This document shows positions 1 to 13,584 of a DNA stretch of 64,000 nucleotides, piece after piece; the first letter of the stretch is position 1, and the number at the start of each line of letters is the position of its first letter. The DNA lies in NCBI GenBank assembly GCA_009739215.1, contig VSJF01000006.1, forward strand, positions 682,001-746,000, in the 5' to 3' direction. Made by a program: the position numbers and the translations under genes. The notes beneath the pieces were generated by a model. That model made no database searches, was not told where the DNA came from, and saw nothing but the letters and a program-made list of their open reading frames with translations. The DNA is from Floccularia luteovirens (Eukaryota > Basidiomycota > Agaricomycetes > Agaricales > Squamanitaceae).

Positions 1-2259
1 GGCTCGTTGAAGAATGGATTTGATCTAGCATTCGGTATGCTGCTTTTTTTGTGATACGTTTCGTAGCGCCTTTTCTGATTTCCCCAGTAACCACTTACTG
101 CATATATGCGTTTCTGCGCCTATTTGGGGTTTACAGTGGTAGTTCGTCACTTACTATAGATTCTTATGATGTGTCCTAATATCCACCTAGGAGAGTGGGC
201 CCGCACACTGGGAATTGACTTTCTGGCACTTACCGCATGTTTACTGTTTCCGCGGTGAGTTGGTTTCTGTTGTCGGGAAGTCTGACAAGATATTGATGGT
301 CGCAACATCAAGGCTTGCGTTTGTAACTTTGAAGAATAATCTAATGGTTCTCTCACTCCGTGCTATGATGATGCAGTTTGTGTTCCTTATGCTTGTGGCC
401 GCTTTTTGTTTTTGCGGGTTTTTATACGCTTTATGGACGTGAGTATACTTACCGGACTTTGCATTCCCTCTCTGAATTGTCCGCAGGTTGAGTCGCAATG
501 AAGCAGGGTAAGTAAATTTATCAATTAAATTGATGTTTGTGCTCATCTCATCACGTTCCAGATATACTGCTGGGTCAGTTGCCATCCATTTTTATGAAGT
601 CTTCTCATCCTTCTCTCAGAACGATTGCGTGGTGGATGTTAGACCTTTGGTTCGGTCTTGACGCTAGTGGATTTCAATTTGCAAGTCAGTGCTTAATACT
701 GCGTAAACCAAAGTATCTTATAGTATAATGCAGCCCAATTTCACCCCATGTTCGGCCCCTTACTGATGGTTACTTATGCCTGCCTGAGCAACACGCTTCT
801 ACTTACCGGTTCGTCTTGCCATGAATCAGACCAACCAACTCATTATCTGACTAACCAATTCTAGTTCTCGTATCTGTAAGTTTACCAACCCTGATGTAAT
901 GTATCGTTAGAAATGACTCACTGCAAAGATACTGTCCAATACATTCGCCACCATTAACGAAGACGCTGCTGCCGAGGTATTTATCTCAAATCCACCAAAT
1001 TTAAATAGATCTCTCACCATTGTATAGGCAATGTTCCGCAAAGCAGTGTCCACCATTGAAGGGTTTGTTTACTTACCTTCGTAACGTGACCTTTGTTAAC
1101 GAGACCGGCAGAGTAAAAGCGGATTTCCTTTTCTCATATCAGCCTCCTGTGAACGTACTCGCATTAATAGTGTTGTTACCTGCAAGCTATTTCCTTTCTC
1201 CCAGGTGGTTTCATAAGGTAAGATAGCAATAAAAATGACATACACACTCACCAAACTTGGATGTAGGTCAATGTATTCATGATCAGGTGACTCCCAATGA
1301 TTGCCGTTTTTGAATCTTCACAAACTCAAATACTCACCAGGTTGACGAATTTCCCATTGCTTTTGTCGATCGCTCTTTATGAGCGCCAGTCGAAGAAAGC
1401 AGGATCAGCAAACTTCTATGAGACAATCAGTCATGTTACAGAAAAAATATTCGATACACTGCCTCGCGGTTTAAAGAGGATGAGTAGGTTCTTTATGTTC
1501 ATCTTTTGTTGCGCCCTTCCTCATTTGTCGTTATAGCCTTTCTTCGAAGGACTTGCAGGTTCACACGGTGATATCGACGCAGTACGTATCATTTGTCATG
1601 GCACTGGTACAAATCACCAAAGCTGCCATTAATAGATTTTTGAAATTGAAGACGAATTCGAGAGTGCTCTAGAGACACGAGATGACTATGGTACTTTCGA
1701 GGAACAACATATCCGCACCACTTCTTCGTCTTCGTCCAAACGACCAATACCTACATCATCATCTCAGCGTTCTCCCTCAGGTGGACGACCCGGTATTCGA
1801 GCAAGGGTTGATTCTGTGATGGCTCGTATCCCGGATGTTACAAGCCCCCTTGCCCAGCTATTTCAACCTCTGAATGTTGGTGATGATATAGCCGAAGAAC
1901 CAGGAACAAACAAGACAGGGTCACCCACCAATATAAGCTACGGCCCAGCGAGCCGGCGTAGACTTACATCTATTCAGTCAATCCAGAGACGTCCCCAAGA
2001 CATCATGAACCAATCAAATGGACCCAGACGTTACCCGCTTACAGGTCCTCCATCTTTCAAAGAGCAGTTATCAGCTAGTCCTGGACAAAATGTCCTTCCG
2101 GCAACTGCAAGTCAAGTAAAAGAAACGGAAAACGAAAGCGAAAGTCTCCCAGCATCGATTCAACTATCAAAACGGTTAACCGATATTGAGGAGAAACAGG
2201 CCAATATTGAGAAACTGCTCTTGCAAATAGCACAGGATATAAAGGGTATGAAGCAATAG
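1..2259 (+). CDS. YVC1: Yvc1-like vacuolar TRP cation channel, 5' partial
   Basis: Fungal TRP-type calcium-permeable channel of the vacuole membrane (Yvc1 family). The start lies upstream of the window. Exons read on through short introns (for example 256-311). They give a hydrophobic stretch ending FCFCGFLYALW, then LDLWFGLDASGFQF, a pore/S6 region (FATINEDAAAE), then PPVNVLALIVLLPASYFL, and a cytosolic tail with an acidic block (IFEIEDEFESALETRDDYG). The tail is Ser-rich and ends in a predicted coiled coil (residues encoded about 2150-2250) before the TAG at 2257-2259. At the exon starting near 1537 the expected TFFEGLAG is only read if one T of the TTT at 1539-1541 is dropped, so the sequence carries an apparent +1 shift. 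Family assignment rests on recognisable conserved segments; exact exon ends are inferred. Confidence 0.85.
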
Positions 2260-2493
2260 TAAACACTGATGTTTTACAATAATTTTTAGTAGATATATGT
2301 TTGATGACCATGACGAAATTCACAATCACGTTGATAGGCTATGTAATGGAAATCCAGATGCATGACAATTTTGATCCAAAAAACTATTTGGACATGTCCT
2401 TAATGCAAGGGCTAGGTGCACATTTTGATTGTATAGCCGATTCATTCCTTACAATTCGAAAATTGAGATCAAGTGGATCTTAGAAACAATACT

Positions 2494-3591
2494 CTAAGAG
2501 ATCTCAATTACTGGTGGTATCACATATCTAGAGGCAGATTCATCGAATAATTGTTCCTTATTCGACACATCCACGACTAATGGATGAGATGGATGCTCAG
2601 TGGCTAGTCGGCTGGGGAGGGAGGATTAATAATCAGACCGTCATCAATAGAGAGGGATTACATACTTCCATATGTCTTCCGCTTCAGGCTTTTTGAGCGC
2701 ACCCAATCCTGCAGCAACCACATAAGCAGCTAATGCTTCATGGTCATCTTTTTGTTGTTCAAGCGCTTCTTCCAGATCTGATTTTGCATCCTGGATATCG
2801 TTACGAAGTATGCGAGTTACACCTCGAGCTGTAAGGAGATGCGATGAAGATAATGATGGATTTGCGAGTTGTTCTGTGTAGAAAGAATGTGAATTTGAAT
2901 AGCCGTCTCTACCAGTGACAAGTCCGATCGTGGATTCAATGAGTTGAAGGAGGAGATCATCTTCTGCCCAACGTTTGGATCGCTCAAATTGCTTCTTTGC
3001 AAGGTCGGGTCGATTGATGGACAGATATATCTGCACTATGACTGCTACCCTGTATGAAACAGAGAGGTTAATACGCAGACTTGCTTTGAATGTAATCCAA
3101 TACGTACGCTTCCAAATCTTCAGTGTCAGTCCCTAATGTCTCTAAAGCCTCTTCGATCTCCCCAGCTCGTGCAAATGCTGTCCCAGCCAATACTCGTACA
3201 AGAGACTTTTCTCTTTCCGTTCCTTCAGCATCGTCACTTTCTATTTCAACAGAGAGGTCACGCAATTCCTCCAAAGCCGACTCCATGTCAGACTCATCGT
3301 GTTCCCCAACATATTTCGCAAGGGCAGTGAGAGCCTTGAATGTGATGTTATCGCTGTTCTTCGGAATGAGTTCGAGTGCTGAATGTGTGTCATTCAGAGC
3401 TACATAAGCGCGAGCCTTGTACAGCAAGATCAGAGAATAATCATCAGACGACGCGTCTGGGAGTGCAATGTTGGAGAGGCTCTTGTAGGCGCCTTGAATT
3501 TGGGTTAGTCCGCAACTTCCTGGGATTAACAGATTTAGTGTTTACCGAGTATGAACTGCTGCTTGACATGATAAAGTTCTGAAGAGTCCAT
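2494..3591 (-). CDS. SEC28: Coatomer subunit epsilon (COPI coat)
   Basis: Epsilon subunit of the COPI coat, an alpha-solenoid TPR-like protein that binds alpha-COP and supports Golgi-to-ER transport. Roughly 300 residues. The start ATG (3589-3591) gives MDSSELYHVKQQF, followed by GAYKSLSNIALP after an intron that seems to use an AAG acceptor and skip a nearer CAG. Helical repeats follow: LLYKARAYVALND, then LEAVAVIVQIYLSINRPDL across a 58 bp intron with donor GTACGT, then LTARGVTRILRNDIQDAKSDLEEAL. The last exon ends SNKEQLFDESASRY plus eight residues and TAG at 2494-2496. Reading frame is intact. It is tail-to-tail with YVC1. Family membership is clear from motif order; the terminal residues after the conserved DESASRY are species-specific. 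Confidence 0.88.
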
Positions 3592-4246
3592 TTTTTGTGA
3601 GCGTAGAACAGAGAAACGTGGATTTACTTTATGGGGAAGTGATCTAACCTGTATATATCAACCCAAATAAAGCACTCCAAAATATTCAAGCTTGTCAGGC
3701 TGACTTCACATTCTTAAACTCTTTATCACTCCCTTTGTATAGCAATTACCCTTAAAATATAAGGAAACTATCTAACTCCAAGCATGACAATAAACCAAGC
3801 ACAAGCCTCTGTGGCACATGGCGTCCTACGGACCGCAGCCTCTCCGTTGGCAGTTTAGTGATCATAAAGAAGATTTCAATACAATTGGGAGAAAATCCGA
3901 AAAGGTCCCTCAGCAAATCACTACTGGCCAAGTTGATTCTTTCAAAAGTTCCGCTATCACTTTTCTGCCAGGTAGATTTTCGAATTATCTTTTGCAGTCC
4001 CATGGGTGACCACATGATACTTTCGCAAATCAATGCAATGGAGGTGCAAAACCTCCAGTTTATTGAGATATAGAGTACTTCCGAGATCAACACCGTACCA
4101 CTACCGACCACTCGCAAACGATCTCCTGATGCCCGCAATCCGCTGGCGGTCCGAGTCTAGTCAGTGTAGCCACGTTGATATGTTATAAAGGGTGCCTAAG
4201 GAAAAGCAGTTGTCACACCCAACAACTAGCATTAACTTCCGTCGAA
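3592..4246. other. Intergenic, divergent promoter region of SEC28 and GH43
   Basis: No convincing gene is present. A 128-codon open frame on the minus strand (3752-4138) has no recognisable domain and lies where promoters of the two divergent genes should be, so it was not called. The only clear element is a TATA box close to the GH43 start, listed separately. Confidence 0.5.
4184..4189 (+). promoter_or_regulatory. TATA box of the GH43 gene
   Basis: TATAAA lies 58 bp upstream of the GH43 ATG at 4247, a normal spacing for a fungal core promoter with a short leader. A strong TATA box fits an inducible secreted enzyme. Inference from sequence only. Confidence 0.5.
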
Positions 4247-5968
4247 ATGCTGAAGCAGCTGTTTTTCGCCTTGATATGTTTCGCAGAATTTTTTCTAGCT
4301 ACACAGGCTTTCCAAAACCCAATCAAGCGCACAGACGGATCTGACCCTTTCATGGTACATACCAAGCTTCTTTGACAGTCTACCTCATACTCATCATACC
4401 TTTGGCAGGTATATCATGAAGGCTATTATTGTAAGCTTTCACTTTGAGCTTTTCCGTGAATATATATTTCAACGGGACTATGTAGACCTTACTACAACTA
4501 CTTGGAGCAATATTCAGATCACCCGGGCTACAACTATTGCTGGATTGAAAACAGCTACCCCCAAAGTCGTCTGGACAGATAGCACGTCTTCCAGATGCTG
4601 CAATGTCTGTAAGTATTCTAACAATTACTTGTTTCGCACAAATAAATAACGTCTTGTCTCGGTCCAGGGGCCCCGGAAATTCATTGGTGGGTATATCCAA
4701 GCTTCATATGTGATCCCAACTGATTTCTCTGACTAATCAGGCAAGCAAAGGAAGGTGCCTGGTTCATGTGAGTTATATATATCAAACCCCAACCAACATT
4801 TGCCTGATCTATCGAATCTCTGCAGCTATTATTCTGCTGGAACCAGTGGAACATTCGATAATCAACACGTACACGCTCTAAGAGGCTCCTCCAATATCAT
4901 CTGGGATTCTACCTGGTCATATGCTTGTGAGTGATAGAATAGTATAATGAAAGCAGACCTGTAACACTCCTGGAGCTCGAATTGTCATCCCTAACAGAGA
5001 CGTATGGTCCATCGATGCAACGGTCATGATTCTAGGATCAAATTCGTATCTAGTTTATTCAAGTTGGGACGGCAGTAGTGAGTCAATACTACTAGTGTAA
5101 CAACTAAACTCTGTAGCTGATATTTTCCTACCAGACCAATGTTTATACATTGCGTAAGTGTCGATAACGCTGCTACCACTCTATTACCGATTAACAATTT
5201 CGTTAGCCCGATGACCAGTGCAACCACCGTTGGAAACGCCGTAAAAATTCTCTACACCTACCTTGTCCTGGGAAAAAGTCGGTGCTAATGTCAATGAAGG
5301 ACCTGGTAATGCATTCAATTACATGTCGTTTGTTACATCTAACTCTCGCCTAAGCTTTGTTGTATCACGGCGGAAGAACATTCCTCGTCTATTCCGCTTC
5401 AAACTGTGCCGGAACCGGTTATGTACTAGGAAGACTTGAATTGACTGGATCTAATCCGCTCAGCGCAAGCTCTTGGACAAAGTATGCTAATCCAATCTTT
5501 ACGTCGGCAAATGGGTAAGATAACTTTGCATCCTTTATGATGGGTTCATTCTGACTCTTTCTTGTTCCAGGAACTTTGAGGTAGGCAATAATAATCTATC
5601 AGTCTGTCAACCCGTTTATGCTTAAAAACATTTCTAGTAGCCTGGTCACAATGGCTTTTTCCTCGGTCCATCTGGATCACAGACCTATATAGTAAAATAA
5701 GGCGATATGATATTGTAATTATCACTCACAACTTTCACAGGTTTATCACGCTTCTCCAAAGTCACCAGGAACATGCGATGGAAACCGATACACGATGGTT
5801 CAACAGTGAGTAGATGGTTCGGTCCGTTGTAGGTTAACAGACTAACTTCATTCCATGTACTTCAGGGTCAATTGGCATACGGATGGGACTCCCGATCTAG
5901 GATCTCCTCGAACTCTGACTGACAATGTTCCAAGAGCCTGTATAATTCGGCAATGTTGTCTATGTTAA
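4247..5968 (+). CDS. Secreted glycoside hydrolase family 43 (arabinofuranosidase/xylosidase type)
   Basis: Predicted extracellular GH43 enzyme that removes arabinose or xylose from plant cell wall polysaccharides; about 330 residues, a single catalytic domain without an obvious carbohydrate-binding module. Signal peptide at residues 1-20 (hydrophobic core LFFALICFAEFFLA). Five-bladed propeller motifs in order: DGSDPFMVYHEGYYYL with the catalytic base Asp, WAPEIHWW, YYSAGTSGTFDNQ, LVYSSWDGS (likely pKa-modulating Asp), VNEGP (likely acid Glu), and PGHNGFF. The gene is broken by about a dozen introns and includes very short exons: 22 nt at 4409-4430, 27 nt at 4741-4767 and 10 nt at 5571-5580. 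As read, the C-terminus ends in a Cys-rich RACIIRQCCLC. Dropping one A near 5932 would instead give a neat PEPV stop. Substrate cannot be decided from sequence. Confidence 0.85.
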
Positions 5969-6192
5969 ATATATTGACTTGATAAGTAAACTTATTTAGC
6001 GTGATTTCTTGGGGTTCACCCCCATTGACTAATGGCGGCCACTAAAATCAAAGATCATATATTTCATCCCTTTCGAAAACTCCAAGTCGTCGTCATAATT
6101 CTACAAACAACCGGACTAATACATATCTTAAAGTCCTTGACTATGCTATACCACAGATAAATATACGATTACAGATCGTCCGGGCAGTTTGA

Positions 6193-7204
6193 TTAGTTCT
6201 TGCCGGAACCCATATATTTATCAAGGCCTAATCCCTTGTATATCTTGTCCAAGCCCTTCACATATGCGTTAGTTACAATAAGAGAAAATAGTGTATAGTA
6301 CAAACCGTCGCAGAGACAATTCCTTTGAGGAGGCTATCAAGCCCGAGCCCACTCAGCTGCAGATGATGATCACTTAACCAAATACGCAAAGGAAGGATTG
6401 CAGGTGCATACCAATTTCCCAAGAAGATTAAGCACACCAGTGAGTAGTAAGGCGACTCCGCCTACAATTTGTGTCAAAGGTTCTACAGGGTAATGATTTT
6501 CGTGAATATCCACGTGCAACAGAAAACCTGAAGAAAAGACATACGTCCAAGCGCATCTAAAAGAGGGCCCAAGTCTCGTTTAGCTTTCGGGAAAGAGTCG
6601 AGTTTGTCTTTGGCCCAGTCGATGGTACCTTGTACCTCTTCCATCAACTAAATAAATAAATTTGTTAATAGATTGAAATGGTTCTAGATTGGGAAGGGAA
6701 ACATACCGTTTTAAGTGCTTCAGCAAGGCGCTGTTCTTCCGGTGTAGCCTTGTGGTCTTGCATATTCCTCTTGGCTTTGTTCGAAAGACGATTGTCTGGG
6801 TCTGCACCCCTAACAGCACCATTGGTTTCATTCAAGACCCTTTCGGCTTGTTCAATGAGTGGTTTGACCTGTTTAACAAGTTCCGCTTCGTCGCGGTCCT
6901 CAGGTTTCTGAGACTCGAATTTTTCAATGTTCTAATCATGTGTATATAACTTAGTCTAAGGCTAGTTCTCGATGTTATTCCGTGAACGTACCTTTCGAAT
7001 CATCTTGCAAAGGGGGGTCACTCGAGAATTGGCATCTTCTATGATAGCTGAGAGACGTTCTGCGAGTTCTTTATCCATCTTCTTCTGCTCCTCTGAGCGA
7101 GGATCCTCAGCGTCAGATTGGTCGGTGAAATTTCTGTTTTGATTTTGGTTTTGGCTTTGGCTTTGGTTTTGGTTCTGGTTGCGAGGAGGAGCGGTTTCTG
7201 CCAT
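6193..7204 (-). CDS. DUF6987-type fungal protein (LEA-like)
   Basis: About 260 residues in several exons. The N-terminus is a low-complexity Asn/Gln/Ser tract (NQNQNQSQSQNQNQN). It is followed by a charged helical domain: EQKKMDKELAERLSAI, then LVKQVKPLIEQAERVLNET, then ATPEEQRLAEALKTLMEEVQ. A hydrophobic segment near the C-terminus (QIVGGVALLLTGVLNLLGK) leads into a Gly-Leu-Asp repeat tail (GLDKIYKGLGLDKYMGSGKN). This layout matches the widespread fungal DUF6987 family, whose function is not established; members are often labelled LEA-like. The start is ATG at 7202-7204 and the stop TAA at 6193-6195; no frameshift was seen. It is divergent from the LEA-like gene at 8044, with which it shares an 839 bp promoter region. 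Confidence 0.7.
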
Positions 7205-8043
7205 TGTGATTTAGAAGATTGGTGTTCTGGTAGAGCGAGTTTCAATAATAAGCTTATTTGGTGAGATTTTTATTCGATTCCTCTGGAGGTTGCACCCCCT
7301 TTATATGCTCAAATCTTGAATTTCACAACTCCACAGCATCTAGACTTGGTGCTTGCTAGAATCATTGTGGGGTAACATTTTGTAACCTTGCCAAAAATTG
7401 GGTAAGCCGCTGTTTTCGTCATCAAGACCCACGCAGATGTCAGATTGACGACGTTAGGCACGCAATCAACTAATTTAACGCGAGATGTCACCCCACTAGC
7501 ATGAGCTAGAGGAATAAATCGAAATTACTCCACATTGAAACTGTTCCCAAGAATGGAAATCCGATGTGGTTTGGTGTGTGTGAGCTTCATATGTCAAACT
7601 AGCCATTGGAGGCTGACCCATCAAAGCCAGTGGAGTTGTGTATCATAATATGATATGATGCATAACTCGACTCTCGACGTGGAGTTGTGATGGGAGTCCA
7701 TATGGATCTCTCTCCACAAACCTACTGTAAGTATGAACTAGTCTGGCTTTCAGTAATGTTAATGAGAAGATGGTTGAGAGTTAAGAGTAGGGATGGTATG
7801 CAGGGTTTGACTTTTTCCTTGACATCGGCAAGATTCGAAAACTATAAATATCAATGGCTTCCCTTTCGGCATTCTCCTCAGAACCAATTTAGCACCAGCC
7901 CAGGGTCCCACTGACAGCGCGCCAATAACTCCACCTCCAACGAACGTCATCAGCTCATAATCCCCCACAGATAGAGTTAAAAGACAGACGAATAAGAGAT
8001 AGAATGTACTTACAGAAACACCCATCCTTGATTATCTTTTACA
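7205..8043. other. Divergent promoter region between two LEA-like genes
   Basis: 839 bp between the starts of the DUF6987 gene and the gene at 8044. Open frames here are short and unlike any family I know. No motif can be singled out with confidence. The arrangement would allow co-regulation of the pair, which is inference. Confidence 0.4.
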
Positions 8044-8487
8044 ATGTCCCAACCCGCATCCCGAAACCAATCTCGCGCTCCTTCCGTCGCGCCATCTGAA
8101 CATGAAGGTGGCGAAGATAACCAGGAACGCCCCCAATCTGCGCGTCGGCAAAGCCGAGGACGTGGACGTGCTGCACGCTCCCCATCAGTCGGAAGCACGG
8201 TTGAATCCGACTCTGAACCACAATCACGCAAAAGAAAGAAACGCCGTGGCAAGAATGCAGGTCTGCCTGCCGTTGACGAAGTTGAGGATACTGGCCGCCA
8301 AGTGGCTAACACCGCTGGTAATGCAGTCAACACCGTAGGCAATGCTGCTGGCCAGGTCGCTGGGGGTGGAGGTGAAGGTGGTGGTAGCGGTGACAAACCA
8401 CTGAAGCTGCGCCTCGACCTAAACCTGGACGCGGACATTCGGTTGACTGCCAAAGTCCATGGCGACATCACATTGTCCCTCCTGTAA
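8044..8487 (+). CDS. Small disordered LEA-like protein with conserved C-terminal amphipathic motif
   Basis: 147 residues in one exon. The first 80 residues are disordered and highly charged (Ser/Arg/Glu-rich, with a basic cluster SRKRKKRRGKN that could be a nuclear signal). Then come Ala/Asn/Val/Gly heptad-like repeats (NTAGNAVNTVGNAAGQV), a Gly-rich linker, and an end motif LKLRLDLNLDADIRL followed by HGDITLSLL. I recall the same type of end motif in fungal LEA-like proteins, including ones related to the DUF6987 neighbour. The stop TAA overlaps a perfect donor-like GTAAGT (8484-8489), so a further exon cannot be excluded. Function unknown; a membrane- or protein-protecting role is only suggested by resemblance. 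Confidence 0.65.
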   Translation: MSQPASRNQSRAPSVAPSEHEGGEDNQERPQSARRQSRGRGRAARSPSVGSTVESDSEPQSRKRKKRRGKNAGLPAVDEVEDTGRQVANTAGNAVNTVGNAAGQVAGGGGEGGGSGDKPLKLRLDLNLDADIRLTAKVHGDITLSLL

Positions 8488-8948
8488 GTATGGTCCCTTT
8501 GATCTATCCGCCTGCTGTACTCAATTCCAAAAAGGCGTTAGCTAAATCACACCCTGTAGAATGTAAACCGACATATGGACCTTGTATAATTAATTCAGTA
8601 TGAAACATGAGCTCAGCATAGGTGTTACATACTACGAGTGTCTTGCGGATGTTGACAACAGGATTTGAATAAGCTATATTCTTTTTTATAGTCGTTACGA
8701 GTGCATGTACCATGCGGCAGACATTTGTTCATTCAGTAATTGCATTCTTTTTCTTTTGTAAAACCCATGTCATAGCTTATCAAATAAACTGGAGATTTGT
8801 TAGAAATACAAAATATGGTCTAAATGGTAGTATACAATGGATAACGTCAACGTATAGGCTTTCGAGAACTTGCAAATGGTTATGAGCGTTTCTATGTTTC
8901 ACAGGCATTGTAGACCTACCACATAGTGTATGGATGTCTAACATAAGA
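8488..8948. other. Intergenic, 3' regions of two convergent genes
   Basis: Presumed 3' untranslated sequence of the 8044 gene and of the small minus-strand gene. Only short open frames; AT-rich stretches around 8680-8830. Nothing else recognised. Confidence 0.4.
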
Positions 8949-9257
8949 TCAATGCATTGTGAATCTTGCATTGTGTCTCAAATTAGGAGAAGGTGGAGCA
9001 CTATGGTGAACTGTAGGAGTAGTGCGGGCAGCATGGAGGTATTCATCGCGTAAGTCGTGACAACGCTTCTTCCTGTGGAGCGTTTTATAATCAGAGCGTG
9101 ATGACAACGGTGGTGCGCTGGTAGAGCAAGGAACGCTCGTGATTGAGCGATTGTCAGTGAAACACAGAGTGTTAATGGGATTACGAGGAGACGGAGCCCA
9201 AACGGATTGGAAGTAAAAATTAGAAGCAGAAGTCATAATAGTCGTCGATGAGTGCAT
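8949..9257 (-). CDS. Small orphan protein, 102 residues
   Basis: One-exon open frame from ATG at 9255-9257 to a stop at 8949. The product is basic and rich in Ser, Thr, Pro and His (ARTTPTVHHSAPPSPNLRHN) with no recognised domain, signal peptide or membrane segment. What supports it as a gene is its promoter: a TATAAG box about 41 bp upstream on the minus strand and a pyrimidine-rich tract just before the ATG. No homologue comes to mind. It could also be a non-coding transcript. Confidence 0.4.
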   Translation of the reverse strand: MHSSTTIMTSASNFYFQSVWAPSPRNPINTLCFTDNRSITSVPCSTSAPPLSSRSDYKTLHRKKRCHDLRDEYLHAARTTPTVHHSAPPSPNLRHNARFTMH

Positions 9258-10150
9258 GATAGTCGTTGAATAATAAAATTCAAGAAAAAAAAGAGAAATG
9301 AGCGACTACTTATAAGACCTGGGGAGTCTAACAAGAAATGCAGCTGACACAGGAGTCAACGTCATTGCCGCCGTCCGATCACGGCCAGCGCTTCGCTTAC
9401 AGTAGCGCAGCTGTATTATACATGGGATTATAATATAATGCAAGTATAGGAGCAGAGTAGCTAGCTAGTTGATATCGGGAAATCAGTGTTTGTTCAGATT
9501 AGGCGGTTGACTGAACCAAAACACGGAGAGATCCGATGATGAGAAGCAGATGCAGGGGTAAAGACTCCTAAGTCAGATAACGGTAGAGAAGCAGAGTCGG
9601 ACGTACAAGTACATTATTGTAAGCTCTACTTGGTCGACTCGGACGTTGTGTGATTAATGAAAAGAAAAAAAGTCACGTGAATTGTGCCAATTGACCAGCT
9701 GAACTGCTGCCAGCTTCCAATTCGAACTCTAAACCTGTTTTCATCTCGACTTCGCCGCTGTCTCTCTTCCTCTCTTTCTTTCACCTTCACTGGCTCTTTT
9801 GTCTCTATTGCCATCGTCCTCGACTCCGGCTGTCGAGTCTGGACAACCCGTAACCAGGTTCGTGACCGTGTGCTTTTGTTAGGGCCACATCGTGCATGGC
9901 ACTACACCACACATCATTCCCATCCTATCTCTGGCCATCCAATTGCATCGTTATCACTCATTTATTGTCATCTCTAGATCTTGTCGGAAACACGTTCTGC
10001 CATCTCTTCGCCAACCACCATCTTTGATCATCAGCGCGAAAAGTCAAGGCTGTCAAAAAAACACAGCATAGAAGGAACCCACGCGCGCGTCTCGTGTTTC
10101 GACTGAAGTCGTAGTGGACACTTTATTGCGATTCTCTAGTGAAGTCGGAT
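9258..10150. other. Upstream region and probable 5' leader of the PAK kinase gene
   Basis: Contains a CACGTG E-box near 9675 and a strong pyrimidine-rich tract at about 9745-9790, typical of fungal promoters and leaders. The rest has several short ATG-initiated frames that would be upstream ORFs if transcribed. No gene recognised. Confidence 0.45.
9309..9314 (-). promoter_or_regulatory. TATA box of the small orphan gene
   Basis: TATAAG on the minus strand, followed by a CT-rich stretch and the ATG at 9257. Layout is that of a compact fungal core promoter. Confidence 0.4.
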
Positions 10151-12885
<2,735 letters not shown>

Positions 12886-13584
12886 TCTACAACGATGCTC
12901 GATTACTCCTTTCTTACCCTTCTCTATTCGTACATTTAATACTGGTGTGGGTCTATAATGCTTTCACTTCCCCGTGCAATCTATTTTTCAAACTCTGATT
13001 TGCATCTGACCTTTTTTCCCCCTTCTCTTCCTTCTATTCGAAAAAAAAAAAATTTCTCATGAAAGCCACACAAAATATTCAACATTTATTCAGAACCCTC
13101 TGCCCTATATCCCCCTCTACCCCTTCTGTCCCCAATGTACTTCTGTGCGGACTCTTTCATTTTTTTTCCTTCTCTTAGATATGCATTAAGACTCGCTTAT
13201 CGTTGTAATGACGGTAGTCGTGTATCTTCAAATTGTAGTAATTCGATGCATACATACCATTGCTGAAAGGTGAGAATTAAAAAAAAGGAATGACATTTTT
13301 GATGTATGTAGAATTTAATTGTTATCAAAATTTAAGTTCGGTAAAATAAATGTTGCAAAACGTTTGTTGCCCTGGATTATATTTATTTGTAGTCATTATC
13401 CTTGAGGTGCATACAGCTGGAACATATAGGTTTGCTTTAATATCCTGGGTGTAAAATGTCCGACGAATTGCAATAAGGAGAACATTGAAAGGAAATAAAT
13501 ATACAAGGGAGACAACAAGTTGTTCTAGATAGCGCGATTCGATAACAAGGTCAGAAAGCAAAATGCCATAGTTTTTTTGATCAT
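12886..13584. other. Intergenic between convergent PAK and TEL1 genes
   Basis: Presumed 3' ends of both genes. AT-rich, with short A or T homopolymers (13040-13052, 13160-13170). No gene recognised. Confidence 0.45.

Noticed and set aside
3050..3084. A 35 bp GC-AG intron in the COPE gene
   Set aside because: A GTACGT donor slightly upstream gives a normal 58 bp GT-AG intron and restores the conserved LEAVAVIVQIYL join.
3752..4138. 128-codon open frame on the minus strand
   Set aside because: No domain or composition typical of a protein, and it occupies the divergent promoter region.
9684..9977. 97-codon plus-strand frame upstream of the PAK gene
   Set aside because: It lies in the pyrimidine-rich leader, its product is low-complexity Ser/Leu/Arg and resembles no family.
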